A DNA stretch of 64,000 nt, from positions 124,001-188,000 of the forward strand of contig JAMFSJ010000002.1 of assembly GCA_026225255.1 (NCBI GenBank), in the 5' to 3' direction. The notes beneath the pieces are model-generated. The model was not told the origin of the DNA. It saw only the letters and a list, made by a program, of their open reading frames with translations, and searched no databases. Origin of the DNA: Methylacidimicrobium fagopyrum (lineage in GTDB: Bacteria; Verrucomicrobiota; Verrucomicrobiia; Limisphaerales; UBA11358). This document shows, one piece after another, positions 38,701 through 47,026 of this stretch. The position numbers were made by a program, and so were the translations under genes. Every line of letters begins with the position of its first letter. The stretch's first letter is position 1.

Positions 38701-39992
38701 ATCCCGTCAAAGCTCCGATCATCGCTGGACTGCAATTGAAAGCCGGCGATCGGGTGGCGATTTGCGGCGATTCTATCACCGAGCAGAGAATGTATTCCCG
38801 ACTCATGGAAGATTATCTGACGATGTGTGTGCCGCAATTAAAGGTCACGGTGCGTCAATTTGGCTGGAGCGGTGAAACGGTGCCGGGTTTTTTGTCACGC
38901 CTGACGAATGATTGCCTGCGCTTCAAGCCAACCATTGCGACTACTTGTTATGGCATGAACGATTTTGCGTATCGCCCGTATGAAGACCGCATCGGGCAGT
39001 CTTATCAGAATAACTCGACTAAGATGATCGAAGATTTCAAGGCGAATAACGTTCGCGTGATTCTCGGTTCGCCCGGTCCGGTGAGCAAAGTGCCGCCGTG
39101 GGTGCATTCGGCGACCACGACGACGGAAGATCTGGATTTAAGTTTGTGCCAGTTACGTAATTTAGACATCGGTCTCGCTGACCGTGAGGACGTCGGGTTC
39201 GCCGATGTTTTTTGGCCTATGTTTAATGCGAATATTATTGGACAACAAAAATATAGCGCCGCCTACGGCATTCCCGGAAATGATGGCGTGCATCCGCATT
39301 GGGCCGGGCATTTGGTAATGGCTTTTGCTTTTTTGAAGGCGATGGGCTTGGAGGGTGACATTGGAACATTCAACGTTGATTTGAAGCATAACACCATGAC
39401 TGTTTCGGCTGGGCATCAAGTGGTTTCCCAACAAGCTGGTGAATATAAAATTGTAAGTAGTCTTTATCCCTTTTGTGCCAGTGCACCGGCCGGCGAGGCG
39501 GCAGCTTCCTATCCGGTCGGCGGGCAGGATCCAGTGACCTCGGATAATAGCATCCAGTCAGGCATGACGCTCGTCCCCTTTAATCAACAACTGAATCGGT
39601 TAAGGCTGATAGTCAACCATGCGGCGGCTAAGCAATATCAAGTCACTTGGGGCCCGGAAAGTAAGACGTTTACGGCGCAACAATTGACGCAAGGCATTAA
39701 TTTGGCGGCGGAGTTTCCGGCTAATCCATTTAGTTCGGCTTTTGCCAAAGTAGATGCGGCAGTCGCGGCCAAGCAAGCGTATGAGACGAAACAAATCCAA
39801 AAATTGTTTCGTGGTGGCAACGGCACGAACGATGATCAAATCAGCGGAAACAACGGGATGAACATGGCCCAAGTGGCGGCGGTAACGGAGCGAGTAGCGG
39901 CGAGAGCGGAAAAAGAACATGAGGTATTTGCTGACGCCGTGCTGTCCTCATTTGTGCCGGTAACTCATGTGATCAAAATCACGGCCCAATAA
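35736..39992 (+). CDS. GH2 beta-galactosidase-type enzyme fused to an SGNH/GDSL esterase domain
   Basis: An exported enzyme of 1418 residues from the ATG at 35736. An in-frame ATG at 35688 lies inside the operator, and the later one leads straight into a signal anchor ending VNAAQA. The N-terminal GH2 part has sugar-binding, Ig-like and TIM-barrel domains. It shows acid/base Glu in SLGNEEWN (about 450) and nucleophile Glu in LGTEQASS (about 525), followed by Ig-like domains (about 640-960) with IEADGRDVSVITVAVTD. An SGNH hydrolase domain (about 1000-1200) follows, with block I ICGDSITEQ and block V DGVHPHWAGH, including catalytic Ser, Asp and His. The GH2 part is paralogous to the 48088 protein, which lacks the esterase. 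Likely removes beta-galactosyl units and acyl groups from a decorated polysaccharide. Confidence 0.9.
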   Translation: MYSSIAISLAFTTTSKFGKLRASIVLIVLTALALVFVNAAQASENISPREKLSLDFGWKFYLGNPWGDVMNLAKAGDNGGPAKPGFSDVDWRTVNLPHDWAVELPFDRTADVNHGFKPIGPKFETNDVAWYRRNLELPRADAGKRLWLEFDGVYRDCDVFVNGWFVGHHDDGYDSFYYDITDVALPGAKNVIAVKVNAAQFEGWFYEGAGIYRHVWLVKTAPLAIAPDGIFVASQFKNNFPQGAAQINVEASLLNLQTNSAAATVVCEVISPAGQTVAKFTTSGTVAKSVPQTVRLHGKVSSPVLWSPESPKLYQLITTVECDGKVVDRKETEFGIRTVAYDPNAGFLLNGKHYEIQGTCNHQDAAGVGVAVPDALQYFRIAALKAMGGNAYRTSHNAPTPELLEACDRLGMLVLDENRLFGSDAQNLARLKGQILRDRNHPSVFTWSLGNEEWNAQETATGAATTRTMQALVDALDPTRQCTLAVNAGAYGDFGIFSALDVKGFNYHYESMDAYHAAFPKANILGTEQASSIGTRGIYTNDAARGYVTAYDDYNPRWGCSAEEWWSYFGPRPWASGGFDWTGFDYRGEPTPYQWPCISSHFGILDTCGFPKDNFWYYQSWWTTNVVLHLLPHWNWTGREGQEISVRALSNCQEVELFLNGQSRGRQTMKKFSELRWMVKYEPGTLSAKGYNNGKVVAQTKVETTGEPAAVTLTPDRATIEADGRDVSVITVAVTDAQGRVMPLATNLVRFTLSGPGQIIGVGNGDPTCHEPDKFVRKPNVELIPINDGWHFKVLPDVRNQQLAELQPAYDDSNWNQVNTMANADSLVEPGQAIYRTHISVQAGDLANEAVQLKIGRIDDTGWVYVNGKLVGESHDWAASPSLEIKPFLRVGDNTIAVAVINADGAGGLGNNVVLKFVKKPEPLEWQRSIFNGYAQVLVQSEMAAGEIKLTATANGLASAVVLINTAESKHQDDFALTTTASAYLTDFHPVKAPIIAGLQLKAGDRVAICGDSITEQRMYSRLMEDYLTMCVPQLKVTVRQFGWSGETVPGFLSRLTNDCLRFKPTIATTCYGMNDFAYRPYEDRIGQSYQNNSTKMIEDFKANNVRVILGSPGPVSKVPPWVHSATTTTEDLDLSLCQLRNLDIGLADREDVGFADVFWPMFNANIIGQQKYSAAYGIPGNDGVHPHWAGHLVMAFAFLKAMGLEGDIGTFNVDLKHNTMTVSAGHQVVSQQAGEYKIVSSLYPFCASAPAGEAAASYPVGGQDPVTSDNSIQSGMTLVPFNQQLNRLRLIVNHAAAKQYQVTWGPESKTFTAQQLTQGINLAAEFPANPFSSAFAKVDAAVAAKQAYETKQIQKLFRGGNGTNDDQISGNNGMNMAQVAAVTERVAARAEKEHEVFADAVLSSFVPVTHVIKITAQ

Positions 39993-40060
39993 TTTGTTCA
40001 ATTGTCCCTAAACTCACTATTGATCACGGTGCGATCCGTCGGCAGCTTGCGTCCAAGCCT

Positions 40061-43000
40061 ATGAAAATCATTCTGTCAGGTCTAATTGGACTGATGCTCC
40101 TTACCACCGCTGCTGCCGTGCCCGTGCCGCTGGCGGTCGAGGCCCCGATTGCCGTTGAGAAATTACGCGTCAATAATCCCGCGATTCTGCCGCTGACGGG
40201 CCTCTGGAAATTTCAGATCGCCCAGGGCCGGGAACATGCCGGAACTTTTTTACCCGGATCCGACAACGCCACCGCCTCCAGCGAGCAGGGCGAGCATAAG
40301 GCGGGCGGCGCATTGGGGGATACCAACACCTACTGGTGTGCGGCGGACGGCTCATTTCCCCAATGGTGGCAAATTGATCTGGGCGAACCCCAATGGATGC
40401 AGGCTTTGCGAATTTTGTTTGAGGACAAAAAATTTACCTATCAAGGGCAGATCGAAACCAGTAGAGATGGCACGAACTGGACTACGCTGGCTGATCTTAA
40501 AACCAATTATCTGGCGGCCCATGGCGACATCGCGATGACCCCCACGGAATGCCGCTATCTGCGGATCACCTTTACCGCTGGCCAGAACGATCGCGGGGAT
40601 ATTAAGTGGGGATTCATTCGCCACCTTCAAATGATGGTAAGGCGGAATGGGAAACAGGTTGTCTGGAATCCGGGGCTCAATTCAAAGGCTGCGCAGTTAT
40701 CGAATTTCAGCCGGATGGATTTCAACGACGCTAGCTTCGCCACAATTCCCGTGCCGGCCAACTGGGAGGTCGAAGGCTTTTCCAAACCGACTTACGACCA
40801 ACCGGATGACGCGGTGGGCCTTTACCGGCGGGTGATGAACGTGCCGGCGAGTTTTGCGGGACAACGCGTGGTGTGGCATTTCGACGGCGTTTTTGACACG
40901 GCTGAGGTTTTCATCAATGGCCGACGCGTAGGCTACCATGAGAGCGGTTTCACGGCGTTCGATCTGGATGTCACCGATTTCATCAAGCCGGGTGAGAAAA
41001 ATATTTTTGCCGTCCGCGTTTGTAAGAATTCAGATTCGGTTGACCTCGACACGGGTGACTACTGGGCGTTGGGCGGCATTTACCGCGAAACGTATCTCGT
41101 TGCACTGCCCCCGACCCACGTGGCTGATGTTACCCTGGTCACGGACTTGAACCATGACTACCAAGACGCGAGTTTGCGGGCCGATATAAAAGTAGCCGGA
41201 AAACCGGGACAACCTTTTGAATTGACGAGTCAGCTCTATCAATTTGATGGAACCAAGGTGGGCAAACCGGAGATGAAGCAGGCGGGCAGATTGGACGATA
41301 ACGGCGATGGGGTCGCAAAATTGTCGCAACCGGTCGGAGCCCCAAAATTATGGTCGGCGGAAAAACCGAATCTCTATTATCTCGTCACCACGTTGACGGT
41401 TGATGGCAAGGTCGTAGAGCGAACGCAGGAAAGGTTTGGGTTCAAGCAGATTGAGATCAAAGGCGGCGTGCTCTATTGGAATGGCGTGCCGATCAAATTG
41501 ACGGGCACCTGCCGTCACGAAGAATGGGCCGTCAGCGGTCACGCGTTGACCGAGTCGGAATGGGCGACCGACGTTGCGCTCATGAAGGCGGATAACATCA
41601 ACGCCATTCGGACCAGCCATTACATTGATGCGCAGCGTTTTCTCGAGTTATGTGACGAAAAAGGTTTTTACGTTTTGAACGAGATTCCCTTCTGCTGGGC
41701 CGACCCTAAAAAAGTAGCTTACACACCGGCTTATCTGGCGCGGACGGATGAAGCTTACGAACGCGATAAGAACCGTCCTTGCGTGCTGGCGTGGAGCATG
41801 GGCAACGAAAGTGGTTTCGGCCCGGTGAACGATGCCGGATTCAAACGGATCCAAGCATTGGATCCCACGCGCCCGGCTTTCATTTCTGGCGCCAAAAGCA
41901 AAGATAACACCAATCTTGACCTGTTAGATTTTCACTATCCGCACGCGGACGAAATCAAACGGATCATCAAAAGCAAAGATCGCGCAACGAAACCCGCCAT
42001 GCTCACCGAGGGGCCGCATATCATCTATACCACTAATACGATGAACTATGATTACGGCGTGAAGGATTTTTGGGGTCAAGGATTGCTACTTCAGTGGAAA
42101 CTTCTCTGGTCGGTCGATACGATGCTCGGCGCATTCATCTGGGAATGGCAGGATCAAGGTCTCGCCGATAAATTCCCCGGTCGCGCCGGTATCACTTCCG
42201 ACGGACTACGTGAAAACAATTTCAAAGGTTTCGTGGATGGCTACCGCCACGTAAAACCGGAGTATTTTAACGTGAAGATGGTTTATAGTCCGATCGTCGT
42301 TGACGCGCGCGATTTCGAAATCGTCAACCAGAGGATCACGTTGCCGATTCAAAATCGCTACTCCTTCACCGATCTATCCGAACTGACCTGTCACTGGGAA
42401 GCGTTTGCCGGTGACAAGTTGCTCGCGCGCGGCGAAAAACAAATCCCTTGTGCGCCCCGATCCGCCAGCACGGCGAGCTTTGCGGTCACGCCAGGCATGG
42501 ATGCTTTGCGGCTGGAATTTATCCATCCCGACGGACGCTCCATTTATTTTACGCGATTGGAAATTAAAGGTCTAAAACATCCGGCACCGCCCGCGGCAAA
42601 AGTCGTCGCAGGAATGGTTAAGCTTCAGGATTTTGGTGACCAAATTCGCGTGTCAACCGGCCAGGCCGAATTCGTCGTTAACAAGCTCGATGGAGCGGTT
42701 GCTTCGTGGACGGTAAACGGCCAGCCGCTACTGGCGGGAAATTTCATTCTTAACCTCGGAGCCAACCGTCAGCCGTTGCGATCCGGTGGGGAAGACTCGA
42801 AGAATTCACTCATTAGTAAGCAGGATGCCCAATTGAAAAATGCCGTGGTAACGGCGCAATCCGCGGGCGATCGGGCGGTCATCACGGTTTCCAGCGACGT
42901 CTCGCTGGTGGAATCAACCAACTCAAAAGGCACCCTGGTTGAAAATTATACGGTTCGTCCCGACGGGCAGATTGACGTGAGCTGGCATTTGAAATGGACC

Positions 43001-43423
43001 GCCCCGGTTGGCCGAGTCTGGGAATTGGGGTTGGAATTGCCGCTGCCGTCGTCGCTGAATCAAATGCAGTGGCGGCATGACGGTTTATGGACTGAATATC
43101 CCCCGGATCACATTGGTGCCACGGTGGGAACTGCCAGGCCGCAGGACCTCACCTTTCTCTGCACCAAGCGCAATTTGCAATGGCTTACCCTGTCCGCGCC
43201 GGCTGAAAAATACGCGCTTTGTCTACTGAACGATGGAACTCCCTTGCACAGCCGCGGACGTGTGGAGAAAGCTGGCTTGCGGCTCTACGCCAGCGCATTG
43301 AACGCGCCGATTGAACAGGATTTAGCGGACGGAATGTTAGGGGATTACTTCATCTACCTGAATCCCGGCCAGACTTACGCGGGCGGCTTCAGTCTGCGTC
43401 CCGTTGAAATTAACCGTGATTGA
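40061..43423 (+). CDS. GH2 beta-galactosidase (LacZ-like) with inserted F5/8-type C domain
   Basis: An exported 1120-residue GH2 enzyme. Signal peptide (1-19), then a GH2 start (LPLTGLWKFQIAQG) interrupted by a discoidin/F5-8C (CBM32-like) domain at about 65-205 (NATASSEQGE, WWQIDLGEPQWMQALRI, CRYLRITFTAGQ). The GH2 sugar-binding domain resumes with VPANWEVEGF. The acid/base Glu is in AWSMGNESGFG (about 582) and the nucleophile in MLTEGPHI (about 650). The C-terminal 240 residues match the Bgal_small_N domain of LacZ-type enzymes (about 860-1115), which the other two GH2 proteins lack. It hydrolyses terminal beta-galactosides in its family; the exact substrate is unknown. A frameshifted relic and a GH76 gene follow on the same strand. 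Confidence 0.92.
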   Translation: MKIILSGLIGLMLLTTAAAVPVPLAVEAPIAVEKLRVNNPAILPLTGLWKFQIAQGREHAGTFLPGSDNATASSEQGEHKAGGALGDTNTYWCAADGSFPQWWQIDLGEPQWMQALRILFEDKKFTYQGQIETSRDGTNWTTLADLKTNYLAAHGDIAMTPTECRYLRITFTAGQNDRGDIKWGFIRHLQMMVRRNGKQVVWNPGLNSKAAQLSNFSRMDFNDASFATIPVPANWEVEGFSKPTYDQPDDAVGLYRRVMNVPASFAGQRVVWHFDGVFDTAEVFINGRRVGYHESGFTAFDLDVTDFIKPGEKNIFAVRVCKNSDSVDLDTGDYWALGGIYRETYLVALPPTHVADVTLVTDLNHDYQDASLRADIKVAGKPGQPFELTSQLYQFDGTKVGKPEMKQAGRLDDNGDGVAKLSQPVGAPKLWSAEKPNLYYLVTTLTVDGKVVERTQERFGFKQIEIKGGVLYWNGVPIKLTGTCRHEEWAVSGHALTESEWATDVALMKADNINAIRTSHYIDAQRFLELCDEKGFYVLNEIPFCWADPKKVAYTPAYLARTDEAYERDKNRPCVLAWSMGNESGFGPVNDAGFKRIQALDPTRPAFISGAKSKDNTNLDLLDFHYPHADEIKRIIKSKDRATKPAMLTEGPHIIYTTNTMNYDYGVKDFWGQGLLLQWKLLWSVDTMLGAFIWEWQDQGLADKFPGRAGITSDGLRENNFKGFVDGYRHVKPEYFNVKMVYSPIVVDARDFEIVNQRITLPIQNRYSFTDLSELTCHWEAFAGDKLLARGEKQIPCAPRSASTASFAVTPGMDALRLEFIHPDGRSIYFTRLEIKGLKHPAPPAAKVVAGMVKLQDFGDQIRVSTGQAEFVVNKLDGAVASWTVNGQPLLAGNFILNLGANRQPLRSGGEDSKNSLISKQDAQLKNAVVTAQSAGDRAVITVSSDVSLVESTNSKGTLVENYTVRPDGQIDVSWHLKWTAPVGRVWELGLELPLPSSLNQMQWRHDGLWTEYPPDHIGATVGTARPQDLTFLCTKRNLQWLTLSAPAEKYALCLLNDGTPLHSRGRVEKAGLRLYASALNAPIEQDLADGMLGDYFIYLNPGQTYAGGFSLRPVEINRD

Positions 43424-43436
43424 TCACCAAACGAAA

Positions 43437-43600
43437 ATGCCGAAACTTTCAATCGTTGCGCTGGTAGCCTTGGCCAGCTTGATTTTCCCGACAATCAAGG
43501 GCCAAACCAAGGCGGAGTCTTGCGGTATCAAATTTTGGGAAACACAACCAATGTGATTACCGGCGTTCCCGAAGCGATTCATTTCGGAAATATCAAGTAG
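43437..43600 (+). pseudogene. Frameshifted relic of the novel N-terminal domain
   Basis: ATG at 43437 opens a signal peptide-like sequence (MPKLSIVALVALASLIF) followed by KAESCGIKF, the start of the domain seen at 19497, 28823 and 56826. The frame then breaks. One missing T in the run at about 43532-43535 changes ATCAAATTT-TTG-GGA to ATCAAATTTTGGGA, and reading on in the shifted frame gives LGNTTNVITGVPEAIHFGNIK before a TAG at 43598-43600. The actual frame stops at TGA 43554-43556. Only about 50 codons remain, the rest of the domain being absent. It lies 13 bp after the GH2 gene and 57 bp before the GH76 gene, so it may be the broken 5' end of a former domain-GH76 fusion like that at 56826. 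Confidence 0.7.
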
Positions 43601-43657
43601 TTTTGAAGGCTGGGATATATTATAAAAAAGCATAACCAACACTTTGATGACCAATCT

Positions 43658-44776
43658 ATGAAACCAAAATCATTCCAAAATCTGGCGCGTCCATGGACGT
43701 GGCGTATCCGTGGTGTCTGGATCGTCATAAGTTTTTTGGCGGTCAGTTGCGGGTCATTCACGGCGCTGGCCTTCACCTCCACCGATGCGGACACGCTGTT
43801 CGAAGCGCATGCCAAGGCTTTTTACCAGAAGGCGGACGGCGGCGCGTTCTACCTGAAGAGCACCGAGGGAAACAAGCCCGCCGATTTTTGGACGGAAGCC
43901 GAACAAATGGAGATGGTGTTGGACACTTATGAACGAAGCACCAACCCGCAGCAACTCGTGATGTTCACGAACTTGTTTCATGGCTTTCTAGCCGAGCACA
44001 GCCGCACTTGGAGACATAATCCTTATAACGACGACATCATGTGGATGGTCATTGCCTTGACCCGGGCGCATTTGCTCACGGGCAATCCTGAATTTCTCGC
44101 CGTGGCGCGGACGAACTTTGATCTCTGCTACGAGCGCGCGGCTTCAACGAACTTAGGCGGCGGTCTGTGGTGGAAGGTGGATGTCCGCTCGAAGAACGCT
44201 TGCGTGAATGGCCCGGGATCTATCGCTGCGTTTCTACTGGGACGGTCCACGGGTAAAGCCGACTACTTTACGATTGCCACGAATCTTTTCCAGTGGGAAC
44301 GCGCCACTTTGTTTGATCCGGCGACGGGCCGGGTTTCTGACAACATCAATGAAAACGGGCGGATGGGACGTTTTGCTTTGACCTATAACCAGGGAACCTT
44401 CGTGGGCGCGGCGAATTTTCTGGGTTATACCAACGAGGCGCGACTGGCGGCGCTATATACCATGAACCGGATGTCTCGCGATGGCTATCTACCTTCCGGT
44501 GGTGAGAGCGGCGATGGTGGTGGCTTCAATGGCATTGGGGTGCGTTGGATTGCGCGGTATATGAAAGATCGCGGTGAACAGGCTACCTTTGAGCCGTGGT
44601 TGCAGAAGAACGCGGAAGCCGCGTGGCAGGCCCGCCGCCCAGCGGACAACCTTTCCAACGGCCACTGGCCGCAGCCGACACCGGAGGGTCGGAGATATTC
44701 GTGGGGTTGCAGTAGTGCGGTGGTGATTTTGCAAGTCGTTCATCCGACGGAAATGGTTAAACCCGACGCAAAATGA
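43658..44776 (+). CDS. GH76-family alpha-1,6-mannanase-like enzyme
   Basis: A 372-residue exported protein of glycoside hydrolase family 76, whose characterised members are endo-alpha-1,6-mannanases cutting yeast-type mannan backbones (and related transglycosylases). A signal sequence (about 16-38) contains LAVSC, so a lipoprotein is possible but the lipobox is imperfect. The catalytic Asp pair is D125-D126 in PYNDDIMWMVIALTRA. Other family features are GGGLWWKV, TYNQGTFVGAANFL and the C-terminal WGCSSAVVILQ. It follows the GH2 gene and the relic on the same strand, with the GH92 gene 93 bp downstream; these three enzymes would act together on a galactosylated mannan. Assignment of GH76 is confident, specificity less so. 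Confidence 0.86.
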   Translation: MKPKSFQNLARPWTWRIRGVWIVISFLAVSCGSFTALAFTSTDADTLFEAHAKAFYQKADGGAFYLKSTEGNKPADFWTEAEQMEMVLDTYERSTNPQQLVMFTNLFHGFLAEHSRTWRHNPYNDDIMWMVIALTRAHLLTGNPEFLAVARTNFDLCYERAASTNLGGGLWWKVDVRSKNACVNGPGSIAAFLLGRSTGKADYFTIATNLFQWERATLFDPATGRVSDNINENGRMGRFALTYNQGTFVGAANFLGYTNEARLAALYTMNRMSRDGYLPSGGESGDGGGFNGIGVRWIARYMKDRGEQATFEPWLQKNAEAAWQARRPADNLSNGHWPQPTPEGRRYSWGCSSAVVILQVVHPTEMVKPDAK

Positions 44777-44869
44777 AATGCTGCGTTCAATTCTAATGAT
44801 CGTGCTACTATGATCTTTGATAACGACCGCCAGAGCGTGAATGATAGCCGGCGCGAGCAACGCCCCACC

Positions 44870-47026
44870 ATGATTAAACCCATTCTTTCGCTCAGCTTGA
44901 TGCTGTTTGCGACGTGCTTCGCGCAGGCTAAAAAACAGCCCGTAGACTATGTGAATCCCTTTCTCGGAACCACCGCTCTAACCAATAGCGCCGACCTTGG
45001 CTATGTTCCTCCATGGCGAACGTGGAATGGCCTGAACGCGCCCGCCGCGACGGTGCCCTTTGCGATGGTTCAGGCAGGTCCGATAACTACCTACGGCAGC
45101 GGTAGTGGCTATGAATACGAAATCAATACGATCAAGGCTTTTGCGCAGACGAGCAACACGCAGTGGGGAAAACAGAATATTCCCTTGATGCCGCTTGAAG
45201 GAAACAGTTTCACCGCCGATGATTTCGCCTCGAGCTTTAGTCACACCAATGAATCGGCCCACCCCGGCTATTATCAGGTTTTTTTGGAACGCTACCACAT
45301 TAACGCTGAAATTACCGCTACCAAACGGTGTGTCTATTATAGATTTACCTATCAGGGCGGGCAGGAAAAAAAACTCGCCTTCGACCTGGTGCATGCCGGA
45401 GGTGGCAGCAGTAGTTGGGATTTGCAACTGGCGGGCGACCACGCTGTTTCTGGAAAGCAGGGTGGGTTGTATTTTTTTGCCGTGATGAATCACCGCATCA
45501 AAAGCATTGACACTTATAAGCGCAATCCCGACCAATCCAATCTTTCGCGCTCTCGCCAAGGTGCTGGCGGTCAAAGGAAAATCAGCGGCAAGATTGATGT
45601 CCCTGTCATCAGTTTTGAAAACGAAAACAAACCTTTGGAGGTAGAGATCGCCCTTTCTTACACCAGTATTGCAGCGGCAAAAGACAACCTGAATATTGAA
45701 ATTGCCGGCCAGAGCTTCAATCAGGTTTACAAAAATGCTGACCAAATTTGGGAAGCGATTCTCAACAAAATTCAGGTAGCCGGTGGAACTGAGCGGGAGA
45801 AAGTATTATTTTACTCGTGTCTCTTCCGGCAGTTCTGGTTCCCCAGCGTTACCAGCGACGTGAGTGCTGAGTTTGAAAATAGGGAGAGTCCCGCTTTGTG
45901 GGATGTCTTCCGCACCCAACTTATCCTGCTGGACATGCTGCTTCCCGATGTCAGCAACGACATCATTAATTCCATGCTGCGCGGCAGTGCGCGTTCGGGA
46001 TTTCTGCCCACCTCGTTCCATGGCGATTTTGCTTCGGCTTACATCACGGGGTCGTATCTGCGCGGCATCAAGGGCTTTGATGTTCAGCAGGCATACCGCT
46101 GCATGCTGAACAATGCCAACACCGCGGACGGTAATCGGGCCCGGCCTTATAACCAAGAGTATCTAAAGTTAGGCTATGTTCCTGAAACCAACCTCGCCCA
46201 TCCGGTGACCGAAACGAAATCAACCGCCGGAACCACCAAGACACTTGAATATGCCTATTCTGATTATGCCATTGCCCAGCTGGCCAAGGCACTGGGCGAT
46301 ACCAATTTTTACAGCCAGATGATGCAGCGCAGCCAGAACTACCGGAACGTATTCGACCCGGCAACGGAGCTGATGCGAGGTCGCTTGGCTGATGGAACCT
46401 GGTGCTCGCCGTTCGATCCGTTTTATCCCTACTACGAATTTATGTATCGCGAGGCTAATGCCTGGCAGGCATCTTTCTTCGTGCCGCAGGATCCGCAAGG
46501 TTTGATTAGCCTCTACCACAGCCCGGCGGATTTCGAGCGAAAACTCGACGACCTCTTCACCATTCCCTGGAAAGGATATGCCGTGGATAATCTATCGTGT
46601 TTTCTCGGGCAATTTTGCATGGGTAACCAGCCCGACTTCAACTATCCTTACCTCTATTATTTCCTGAACAAGCCAGAGAAATCACAAGCGATTCTCACCA
46701 AACTGCTCTCTCATTACTTTGGCATGGGGCCCGAAGGTCTGGCTTTGCCGGGGATGGACGATCAAGGTTCACTCACGGGCTGGTATGTCTTCAATGCCAT
46801 GGGCATATTCCCTTACTCGCCGGTCGACCCTGAATACATCATTTCGGTGCCGATTTTCGACAGAATCGCCATAACCCTTGGCAATGGCAAAAGCTTTACT
46901 ATTGTCAAAAAAGGTAAGGGCAAGAATATTGATAAAATCACCATAGATGGCAAACCGCTGGACGGTTGGTTTGTCAAATACGCTGATATGCTAGCAGGCA
47001 AGGAGCTGGATATTTATTTGAAGTGA
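44870..47026 (+). CDS. GH92-family exo-alpha-mannosidase
   Basis: A 718-residue exported glycoside hydrolase of family 92, calcium-dependent inverting exo-alpha-mannosidases acting on alpha-1,2, -1,3, -1,4 or -1,6 linkages. The start at 44870 was chosen because it begins the signal peptide MIKPILSLSLMLFATCFAQA, whereas the in-frame ATG at 44810 would add 20 polar residues. The family blocks are DYVNPFLGT near the mature start, HGDFASAYITGSYLRGI and the hallmark LPGMDDQGSLTGWYVFNAMG (about 625-645), whose Asp pair is the putative catalytic base. The C-terminal SVPIFDRIAITLGNGKSFTI is typical. Its stop codon abuts that of the convergent SGNH gene. It would trim mannose side chains released or exposed by the GH76 enzymes. 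Confidence 0.92.
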   Translation: MIKPILSLSLMLFATCFAQAKKQPVDYVNPFLGTTALTNSADLGYVPPWRTWNGLNAPAATVPFAMVQAGPITTYGSGSGYEYEINTIKAFAQTSNTQWGKQNIPLMPLEGNSFTADDFASSFSHTNESAHPGYYQVFLERYHINAEITATKRCVYYRFTYQGGQEKKLAFDLVHAGGGSSSWDLQLAGDHAVSGKQGGLYFFAVMNHRIKSIDTYKRNPDQSNLSRSRQGAGGQRKISGKIDVPVISFENENKPLEVEIALSYTSIAAAKDNLNIEIAGQSFNQVYKNADQIWEAILNKIQVAGGTEREKVLFYSCLFRQFWFPSVTSDVSAEFENRESPALWDVFRTQLILLDMLLPDVSNDIINSMLRGSARSGFLPTSFHGDFASAYITGSYLRGIKGFDVQQAYRCMLNNANTADGNRARPYNQEYLKLGYVPETNLAHPVTETKSTAGTTKTLEYAYSDYAIAQLAKALGDTNFYSQMMQRSQNYRNVFDPATELMRGRLADGTWCSPFDPFYPYYEFMYREANAWQASFFVPQDPQGLISLYHSPADFERKLDDLFTIPWKGYAVDNLSCFLGQFCMGNQPDFNYPYLYYFLNKPEKSQAILTKLLSHYFGMGPEGLALPGMDDQGSLTGWYVFNAMGIFPYSPVDPEYIISVPIFDRIAITLGNGKSFTIVKKGKGKNIDKITIDGKPLDGWFVKYADMLAGKELDIYLK

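Noticed and set aside
44978-45745. 255-codon open frame opposite the GH92 gene
   Set aside because: Lies wholly within a well-supported glycosidase gene and shows no domain or ribosome site.
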